Shown piece by piece: positions 58,603-64,000 of a stretch of DNA of 64,000 bases. The stretch is from the IMG/VR virus record IMGVR_UViG_3300034374_002231, positions 1 to 64,000 of that record; one strand, written 5' to 3'. Below the pieces are notes generated by a model. The model had not been told where the DNA came from, searched no databases, and saw nothing but the letters and a program-made list of their open reading frames with translations. Every line of letters begins with the position of its first letter. Position 1 is the first letter of the stretch. Source of the stretch: a virus. The translations under genes and the position numbers were made by a program.

Positions 58603-59271
58603 ATGAGCGCAGGTGCGTGGTCGTTCAGTCGCATGAAGGGGTTCGAGACGTGCCCGAAGCAGTATTATCACGTCAACGTGTTGAAGGAGTTTCCCTTCAA
58701 AGAGACTGATGCCACGCGCTATGGTACCGAGTTCCACAAGGCGGCCGAGGACTACATTCGGGACGACACCCCTGTGCCGGAACGGTTCTCGTTTGCCATG
58801 CCGACGCTGGAGGCCCTCAAGGCCAAGCCGGGCGAAAAGCACTGCGAACTCAAGATGGGTCTGACCGAAGACCTGCAGCCCTGCGGGTTCTATGACAAGA
58901 ACGTGTGGTTCCGCGGCATCGTAGACCTCGCCATCATCAACGGCGAGAAAGCGTTTATCGTGGACTACAAGACGGGCAAGTCTGCAAAGTACGCGGACAC
59001 TGGGCAGCTGCAACTGATGGCCCTGTCTCTGTTTGCGCACTTCCCCGAAGTTAAACGGGCCAAGGGCGGGCTTTTGTTTGTCATCGCGGATAAGTTTGTG
59101 GGCGCGGACTTCAATGCGTCAGATCACAACGTGCTGTGGTCTCCGTGGATCAAGAAGTACGCCCAACTGCAGAAGGCCCACGAGACAAACGTGTGGAATC
59201 CGGTACCGAGTGGGCTATGCCGAAAGCATTGTCCCGTGGTAGAATGTCCGCATAACGGACAGCACAGGTGA
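58603..59271 (+). CDS. Cas4/RecB-like PD-(D/E)xK nuclease with Fe-S cysteines
   Basis: A 222-residue protein. SFSRMKGFETCPKQYYHVN with Cys17 opens the fold; RYGTEFHKAAEDYI has the His; FRGIVDLAIINGEKAFIVDY then KTGK gives the Asp...Asp-Tyr-Lys catalytic core. The C-terminal GLCRKHCPVVECPH adds three Cys, making with Cys17 the four ligands of a 4Fe-4S cluster as in Cas4 and AddB. It is probably a 5'-3' exonuclease in recombination or replication. It starts one base after the polymerase stop. Confidence 0.9.
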   Translation: MSAGAWSFSRMKGFETCPKQYYHVNVLKEFPFKETDATRYGTEFHKAAEDYIRDDTPVPERFSFAMPTLEALKAKPGEKHCELKMGLTEDLQPCGFYDKNVWFRGIVDLAIINGEKAFIVDYKTGKSAKYADTGQLQLMALSLFAHFPEVKRAKGGLLFVIADKFVGADFNASDHNVLWSPWIKKYAQLQKAHETNVWNPVPSGLCRKHCPVVECPHNGQHR

Positions 59272-59274
59272 CGC

Positions 59275-59544
59275 ATGCCGTACGTCAACAAACCACGCCC
59301 CTACGCGAAAGAGTGGCAGCAAGAGAAGGCCCGCAACGAGAAGCCAGCCCGTGCAGAGCGGGCCAAGGCACGGCGGGCCTTCGACAAAAAACACGGTAAG
59401 AAAGCCCGAGAAGGGCTGGACCTCAGCCATCGCAAGGACTTGTCCCGTGGTGGTGATAATTCGGACGGTGTACGTCTGGAAAGCCCGAGCGCTAACCGCG
59501 CCCGTGGCGGTGCCTTGAGCAAGCCCCCAAAGAAAAAGGCCTAG
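59275..59544 (+). CDS. Small basic protein, degenerate HNH-like
   Basis: An 89-residue Lys/Arg-rich protein. YAKEWQQEKARNEKPARAER is followed by DLSHRKDLSRGGDNSDGVRL and ESPSANRARGG. The LSHRKDLSRGG...N..L..SP..N pattern resembles the second half of HNH motifs, but the metal Cys/His set is incomplete. May be a DNA-binding remnant or structural homologue. Its stop runs into palindrome copy 16. Confidence 0.65.
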   Translation: MPYVNKPRPYAKEWQQEKARNEKPARAERAKARRAFDKKHGKKAREGLDLSHRKDLSRGGDNSDGVRLESPSANRARGGALSKPPKKKA

Positions 59545-59562
59545 TTATACGGGCCGTATAAC
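59544..59562. promoter_or_regulatory. Palindrome copy 16 (core GGC)
   Basis: Perfect arms, 10 bases before the helicase ATG. It touches the stop codon of the previous gene. The left flank GGCC gives only a weak alternative stem. Confidence 0.88.
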
Positions 59563-59572
59563 GGAGAACCAC

Positions 59573-61108
59573 ATGAAGATCGTTGACAACCGCGCACTGC
59601 AGCTGCAGCTGCGCAACCCTACAAGAGTCACTACTGTCATCCCAAAGAGCAAACAGATCGGCCCGCACGAGGTGTTGGTGCACTGGGGGGTAGAAGAAAC
59701 ACAGACGCTGCGGGAGTTGAACATCAAGGCCCCGTCGCCGATTTCGTCGCGTTACGACTGGCCCGGTCAGTACCCGCCGATGTCTCATCAGAAGGCCACC
59801 GCGGACTTCCTTACCATGCACCGCAAGGCCTTTTGTTTCAACGAACAGGGTACAGGTAAGACTGCCAGTGCAATCTGGGCTGCGGACTTCCTTATGAAAC
59901 AGAAGAAGGTACGCCGCGCGCTGGTCGTGTGTCCTATCTCCATCATGGACTCGGCTTGGCGCGCGGACCTGTTCAAGGTCGCTATGCACCGCACGGTAGA
60001 CATCGCGCATGGCAGCGCGGACAAACGTAAGAAGATAATAAACGGCGGTTCTGAGTTCGTTATTATCAACTACGACGGCATCGGTATCGTCGAAGAGGAG
60101 ATACGCAACGGTGGGTTCGATCTCATCATTGTGGACGAAGCCTCACACTACAAGAACTCGCAGAGCAAGCGGTGGAAGACCATGCACCGTCTGCTGCGTC
60201 CTGACACGTGGCTATGGCTCATGACGGGTACACCGGCAGCGCAGTCGCCGACCGACGCCTTCGGCCTTGCCAAGCTGGTAAGCCCGCACAACGTGCCGAA
60301 GTTCTACGGCGCGTTCCGAGATATGGTACAACGCAAGGTCACGCAGTTCCGCTGGGAGAACAAACCCAACGCGGTGGAAACGGTGCACCGGGTGCTGCAG
60401 CCCGCCATTCGGTTCTCCAAGGACGACTGTCTCGACCTACCAGATATGCTGTACACAAGCCGCCACGTCCCCATGACGAGGCAGCAGGAGGTGTACTACA
60501 AGAAACTGAAAAAAGATTTCATGATGGAAGCGGCTGGGGCTGAAGTCACGGCTGTTAACGCCGCCGTGAAAATGAACAAGCTGCTGCAGATCAGTGCAGG
60601 TGCGGTCTACACCGATGACGGTGACACACTAGAGTTCGACATCTCAGAGCGATACAAAGTGCTGCGTGAGGTCATCGACGAGACGACCAAGAAGGTGCTG
60701 GTGTTCGTGCCGTTCAAGAGCACAATCCGCATGTTGTCGGAGGCCCTGCAAGCTGACGGTATCACCACCGAAACTATTTCGGGCGATGTGAGTGCTGGAG
60801 CACGGACCGACATCTTCAAGCGGTTCCAGACTACACCAGACCCACGCGTGCTAGTCATTCAGCCGCAAGCAGCCGCACATGGTGTCACGTTGACCGCAGC
60901 CAATACCGTTGTGTGGTGGGCACCCACAGCCTCACTGGAGACGTACGCGCAGGCCAACGCCCGCATCCATCGTTCCGGCCAGACGTCTAAGTGTACTGTA
61001 GTGCATCTGGAAAGCGCCCCTGTGGAACGCCGCCTGTACAGCATGCTGGAACAGCGCATTGACGTACATGCGCAAATCCTCAATTTGTACAAAGAATTGC
61101 TTGACTAG
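59573..61108 (+). CDS. SNF2-family DNA helicase/translocase
   Basis: A 511-residue superfamily 2 protein. Motif Q-like region MSHQKATADFLTMHRKAFCF, Walker A NEQGTGKTAS, motif Ia VVCPISIMDSAW, DEAS box in LIIVDEASHYKN, motif III LMTGTPAAQSPTD. The second lobe has VLVFVPFKSTI, TISGDVSAGARTDIF, VIQPQAAAHGVTLTAANTVV and motif VI QANARIHRSGQT. Phages of this type often carry one such enzyme with the polymerase; it moves along double-stranded DNA at forks or remodels DNA. It lies after palindrome copy 16. Confidence 0.93.
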   Translation: MKIVDNRALQLQLRNPTRVTTVIPKSKQIGPHEVLVHWGVEETQTLRELNIKAPSPISSRYDWPGQYPPMSHQKATADFLTMHRKAFCFNEQGTGKTASAIWAADFLMKQKKVRRALVVCPISIMDSAWRADLFKVAMHRTVDIAHGSADKRKKIINGGSEFVIINYDGIGIVEEEIRNGGFDLIIVDEASHYKNSQSKRWKTMHRLLRPDTWLWLMTGTPAAQSPTDAFGLAKLVSPHNVPKFYGAFRDMVQRKVTQFRWENKPNAVETVHRVLQPAIRFSKDDCLDLPDMLYTSRHVPMTRQQEVYYKKLKKDFMMEAAGAEVTAVNAAVKMNKLLQISAGAVYTDDGDTLEFDISERYKVLREVIDETTKKVLVFVPFKSTIRMLSEALQADGITTETISGDVSAGARTDIFKRFQTTPDPRVLVIQPQAAAHGVTLTAANTVVWWAPTASLETYAQANARIHRSGQTSKCTVVHLESAPVERRLYSMLEQRIDVHAQILNLYKELLD

Positions 61109-61156
61109 GGTACCGTTTGGTACTAATTGTCACGTATAGACAACCCGGAGACAACA

Positions 61157-61561
61157 ATGACTGATGCTACGACAGCACCGTCGGTAGATGACCTGACGCG
61201 TACATACGTTAAAATTCGCACCCGGCTGCAGGAAAAAGCAGCTGCGTTCAAAGAAGAAGAGGCAAAGCTGAAATCGCAGCTTGACCTCATCAAGCGCGCT
61301 CTGCTTGATTACTGTTCTGAACACGGTGTCGAAAGTGCCCGCACTGCGTACGGTACGTTCTACCGGACTACAAAAACCCGCTACTGGACTAGCGACTGGG
61401 AGGCCATGCACAAGTTCGTGCTGCAGCAAGAGGTGCCTGACTTTTTGGAGAAGCGCCTTAACCAGTCAGTGGTCAAGCAGTTTCTGGAGGAAAACCCTGA
61501 ACAGGTGCCTCCCGGGTTGAACACCGACGTGGAGTACGTCGTAACTGTGAGGAAGACCTGA
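61157..61561 (+). CDS. Coiled-coil early protein, 134 residues
   Basis: I chose the ATG at 61157 after CCGGAG; a TTG at 61127 also fits. Residues 10-50 are a charged coil (TRLQEKAAAFKEEEAKLKSQ), followed by SARTAYGTFYRTTKTRYWTS and WEAMHKFVLQQEVPDFLEKR with a long C-terminal NQSVVKQFLEENPEQVPPG. I recall similar proteins beside phage ssDNA-binding genes and as Gam-like nuclease inhibitors, but I cannot be sure. It overlaps the next gene by one base. Confidence 0.7.
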   Translation: MTDATTAPSVDDLTRTYVKIRTRLQEKAAAFKEEEAKLKSQLDLIKRALLDYCSEHGVESARTAYGTFYRTTKTRYWTSDWEAMHKFVLQQEVPDFLEKRLNQSVVKQFLEENPEQVPPGLNTDVEYVVTVRKT

Positions 61562-61758
61562 TGGCCAGCACGTATGTCCCCATCAAAGACGTCGCGGACT
61601 ATTTCAACGTGTCCGTCTCTACAATTCGGAACTGGATTCGCAGCGGAACCATTCCAGAAGATACCTACATCAAGGCCGGAGAGACTTACCGTTTCAGCCT
61701 TGATCGGGTAGAAAACGCGCTACTGCGCAGCAACGAGTCGAAGGAGAACGACAAATGA
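61561..61758 (+). CDS. Excisionase/MerR-like helix-turn-helix protein
   Basis: A 65-residue protein: VPIKDVADYFNVSVSTIRNW then IRSGTIPEDTYIKAGETYRF is the winged HTH_17 pattern (helix-turn-helix and a wing with aromatic end), followed by VENALLRSNESK. No integrase is present, so a regulator or replication accessory is likelier than an excisionase. It overlaps both neighbours (TGATG and ATGA). Confidence 0.8.
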   Translation: MASTYVPIKDVADYFNVSVSTIRNWIRSGTIPEDTYIKAGETYRFSLDRVENALLRSNESKENDK

Positions 61759-62663
61759 CAATGGACCTTTCTGCGTTCGAGGGGAACGCACTGGTATCGT
61801 CCGACGCTTTCAAGCGGATGATGGAACTGAACAAGGCGCTGTCTGGCGGCGGCGGTGCTACAAGCCGTCGTATCAGCATCAGGGGCGGTCGCTTCCGTGA
61901 GATGGTCAACGGTGAACAAGTGAACGTCAACAGTTCCGGATCGCTTAACGTGGTCGTGCTGGGTACGTCGAAGATCGGCCGCACCTATTTCGAGGGTACC
62001 TATGACCCCGAGAACCCGTCGGGGCCAACATGCTGGTCTGCGGATAGTGAAACCCCTGCAGCGGATGTTCCGGCCGAGAAGCGCAAAGCCGCCGCGTGCC
62101 GTAATTGCCCGATGAACATTAAGGGTTCGGGTCAAGGAAACGGCCGCGCGTGCCGCTTCAACCAGCGTCTGGCTGTCGCCATAGAGGGACAGTACGACAA
62201 GGTGTACCAGCTGCAGCTTCCCGCCACATCGCTGTTCGGTGATGCCAAAGACAACAAGTACGGCATGCAAGCCTACGCACGGTTCATGGATGCACGTGGC
62301 TTCCCGGTCAGCGCCGTGGTCACCACTGCGTATTTCGACGAGAACAGCGAGACACCGAAGCTGTTCTTCAAGGCTGCGCGGCCCCTGAACGATCAAGAGT
62401 TGGTGCAGGTCGAGGCACTGATGAACGATCCGGACGTGAAGAAGGCAACCACGCTGACCGTGTATCAGCGCGACGAAGGTGAAGACCGCGCTGGCTCCAA
62501 GCCGTATAACCCGAAGTCGCAAGGGTTTGAAGTTGACGACACGCCTGCACCGAAGGCCGCAGAAGAGCCGGTCGCAGAACCTGCCAAGCGCGAAAGCAAA
62601 CCCGCGCCGATGGCGGAACCCCAACAGCTGAATAACCTCGTGCAGGCGTGGGACGACGAGTAA
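61755..62663 (+). CDS. Single-stranded DNA-binding protein candidate with acidic tail
   Basis: A 302-residue protein. The N-terminal ~240 residues form a beta-rich domain (SRRISIRGGRFREMVNGEQV, SLNVVVLGTSKIGRTYFEGT) with a Cys cluster (ACRNCPMNIKGSG, then GRACRF) that may bind zinc. A Pro/Ala-rich linker (PKAAEEPVAEPAKRESK) leads to an acidic tip NLVQAWDDE, typical of SSB-type proteins that recruit partners. It lies just before the primase. No classical OB signature is visible by eye; role inferred. Confidence 0.75.
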   Translation: MTMDLSAFEGNALVSSDAFKRMMELNKALSGGGGATSRRISIRGGRFREMVNGEQVNVNSSGSLNVVVLGTSKIGRTYFEGTYDPENPSGPTCWSADSETPAADVPAEKRKAAACRNCPMNIKGSGQGNGRACRFNQRLAVAIEGQYDKVYQLQLPATSLFGDAKDNKYGMQAYARFMDARGFPVSAVVTTAYFDENSETPKLFFKAARPLNDQELVQVEALMNDPDVKKATTLTVYQRDEGEDRAGSKPYNPKSQGFEVDDTPAPKAAEEPVAEPAKRESKPAPMAEPQQLNNLVQAWDDE

Positions 62664-62672
62664 TATAGTGGT

Positions 62673-62688
62673 GGGGCGTTCGCGCCCC
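62673..62688 (+). other. GC hairpin between ssDNA-binding and primase genes
   Basis: GGGGCG, TTCG loop, CGCCCC without a U tract. It lies in the 51-base gap; it may slow polymerase or protect the upstream mRNA, but is not a full terminator. Confidence 0.55.
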
Positions 62689-62714
62689 GCCCTCACACGA
62701 GCGGGGGTAATCGC

Positions 62715-64000
62715 ATGGACACGAATACGTTTCTGTCCAGCACGTTGGCAAGTGATGGGTACTATTGTCTGTGGGTATTTAATCGGGCTAACGAGCGGAA
62801 GATACAGAAGTTCTACGACACAATAGAGCAGCTGGAAGCTGCCGCACTGGACTATGACCGCAAGGGATGGGATGCGTACTTCGCCCTTGCAACATTCAAG
62901 AATAACCAGAACCGCACGTCAGCCAACGCACACAAGCTGCGGTGTTTCTTTTTAGATTTGGATTGCGGTCCTGAGAAAGACTACCCGGATCAGGTGACTG
63001 CGGTGCAATCATTGCAGAATTTCTGCATGCGGATGGCCTTGCCGAAACCAATGCTGGTCAATAGCGGACGAGGTATCCACGTCTATTGGATTATGGATCG
63101 CGACCTGACACGCGACGAATGGCAGCCAGTAGCGGACCAACTCAAGGCATCGTGCCTTCAGCACAATTTCCCGATGGACTCATCGGTGCCCGCAGACGCG
63201 GCACGCATCCTGCGTATACCGGGAACCCACAACCACAAAGACAGCCCGCCATCACCAGTTACTGCGTTATCCCAAGCAGGGGCAAAGCGCGTGTCGTTCG
63301 AAGCGTTTGCGTCAAAGTTTGACGGGGTCGTGGTCAAGAAGCCTCGGTTCACGCCGAAGGTCATGGATGCTGTGACGCAGCAGCTTATGGGCAACAAGAC
63401 CAATAACTTCAAGAAACTGCTTACCCGGTCCGACCCATGTGCGCAGATCCTGCACGCTGCGCTGAACCAGCGTAGTATAGATGAACCGCTGTGGCGCGCC
63501 GCGCTGTCTATCGCTGTGCACTGCGAAGATGCCGACAAGGCAATTCACGCCGTATCCAAAGAGCACCCGGAATACGATCCGCGCCTGACCGAAGAAAAGG
63601 CCAGTCGGATCAAAGGTCCATACCTGTGCAGTCGGTTCGAAGAATATAACCCCGGGGGCTGCGACGGGTGCCCGCACAAGGACAAGATCAAGTCGCCCAT
63701 CGTTCTAGGTAGCGAGTTGCGCGCCGCCGAAACCGAAGAAGAGCGCACAGTGGAAGTGCCTGCGGACGTACAGTTTGACAGCACGCTGCGCACCCAGAAG
63801 GTGGTCGTACCGAAACCCCCAGCGCCGTACATACGAGGCGTCAACGGAGGTGTCTACAAGCAGACCAAGGACGACGACGGTGATCCAGTTGACGTCTTAA
63901 TCTACCACCACGATCTGTATGTGACGCGTCGTGTTTATGATGAGACGTTTGGTGACGGGGTTCTTGTCCGTCTGCATCTGCCCCAAGACGGTATGCGTGA
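62715..64000 (+). CDS. Archaeo-eukaryotic-type primase fused to DUF927 helicase-like domain, N-terminal part
   Basis: The frame is open to the last base, giving at least 428 residues. AEP primase motifs are seen: FFLDLDCG with D81/D83, SGRGIHVYW with H122, and ADAARILRIPGTHNHK. Then comes a PriCT-like helical unit and a Cys segment (GPYLCSRFEEYNPGGCDGCP). The last residues PYIRGVNGGVYKQTKD, IYHHDLYVTRRVYDETFGDG and VLVRLHLPQDGM look like the start of a DUF927 domain. The protein would prime replication. The rest of the gene is very likely the partial gene at 2-997. Confidence 0.88.
   Translation, partial: MDTNTFLSSTLASDGYYCLWVFNRANERKIQKFYDTIEQLEAAALDYDRKGWDAYFALATFKNNQNRTSANAHKLRCFFLDLDCGPEKDYPDQVTAVQSLQNFCMRMALPKPMLVNSGRGIHVYWIMDRDLTRDEWQPVADQLKASCLQHNFPMDSSVPADAARILRIPGTHNHKDSPPSPVTALSQAGAKRVSFEAFASKFDGVVVKKPRFTPKVMDAVTQQLMGNKTNNFKKLLTRSDPCAQILHAALNQRSIDEPLWRAALSIAVHCEDADKAIHAVSKEHPEYDPRLTEEKASRIKGPYLCSRFEEYNPGGCDGCPHKDKIKSPIVLGSELRAAETEEERTVEVPADVQFDSTLRTQKVVVPKPPAPYIRGVNGGVYKQTKDDDGDPVDVLIYHHDLYVTRRVYDETFGDGVLVRLHLPQDGMR

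Noticed and set aside
41626-59562. Palindromes as protelomerase (TelN-like) sites
   Set aside because: The arms TTATACG/CGTATAA resemble, from memory, the centre of the N15 telomere palindrome. But the centre here is an odd 3-base spacer, there are sixteen copies, no protelomerase gene is seen, and the copies sit before genes.
1-64000. Integrase, repressor or other lysogeny genes
   Set aside because: No recombinase signature and no CI/Cro-like pair seen. The HTH_17 protein alone is not evidence of lysogeny.

Overview
The window is most of the genome of a tailed double-stranded DNA phage. It has a podovirus-like virion set: portal, scaffold, a Mu-gpT-like coat, head-tail adaptors, a P22 gp10-like nozzle, very large internal (ejection) proteins and no tape measure or sheath. 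I recognise no integrase, no repressor and no bacterial housekeeping genes, so a lytic life style is likely. The protein styles (co-chaperonin, small basic proteins, repeat-rich internal proteins, proteins opening with MSDDLVKRL) recall uncultured marine phages of Alphaproteobacteria, probably Rhodobacteraceae. That host guess is inference from memory.

Layout. (1) 2-1199 (+) is the 3' end of the replication module: the C-terminal part of a DUF927-type primase/helicase and a small gene, closed by a strong intrinsic terminator at 1249-1282. (2) 1281-41370 (-) is one long late block transcribed right to left: terminase small and large subunits, two Gly-rich virion-type proteins, portal, a small coiled protein, GroES-like co-chaperonin, scaffold, decoration-like proteins and coat. 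A terminator follows the coat gene at 31321-31350. Then come small basic proteins, neck and adaptor proteins, two fibre/adhesin pairs, the nozzle, a lysis cassette with nested spanins, and four or five internal virion proteins ending in a 2485-residue ejection protein. (3) 41371-44185 is a control region and candidate origin: an Ala/Lys-rich gene with its own terminator, tandem repeats, a cluster of GGAACA boxes, and eight copies of a 19-bp palindrome. (4) 44186-64000 (+) is the early/middle block: small unknown genes; a DUF3150 + MoxR-type AAA+ + metallopeptidase/VWA trio; nucleases; a dNTP pyrophosphohydrolase fused to a winged helix; an array of overlapping paralogous small genes; and the replication set (family A DNA polymerase, Cas4/RecB-like nuclease, SNF2-type helicase, ssDNA-binding candidate, archaeo-eukaryotic primase).

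The primase gene running off the right end enters a DUF927 domain, and the left end starts inside a DUF927 domain in the same orientation. The window therefore looks like a circular (or circularly permuted) genome cut inside this gene, with perhaps 0.5-1 kb missing.

Most unusual features. First, sixteen copies of GTTATACG-N3-CGTATAAC lie only between 41.6 and 59.6 kb. Eight sit 10-30 bases before start codons, and at five of those the left flank co-varies with the 3-base core to form a second, mutually exclusive hairpin. Second, a nested gene with its own Shine-Dalgarno lies in another frame inside the giant ejection-protein gene (7046-7240). Third, an array of mosaic MSDDLVKRL...AELKGEKDE genes has each gene's 3' end carrying the ribosome-binding site of the next.
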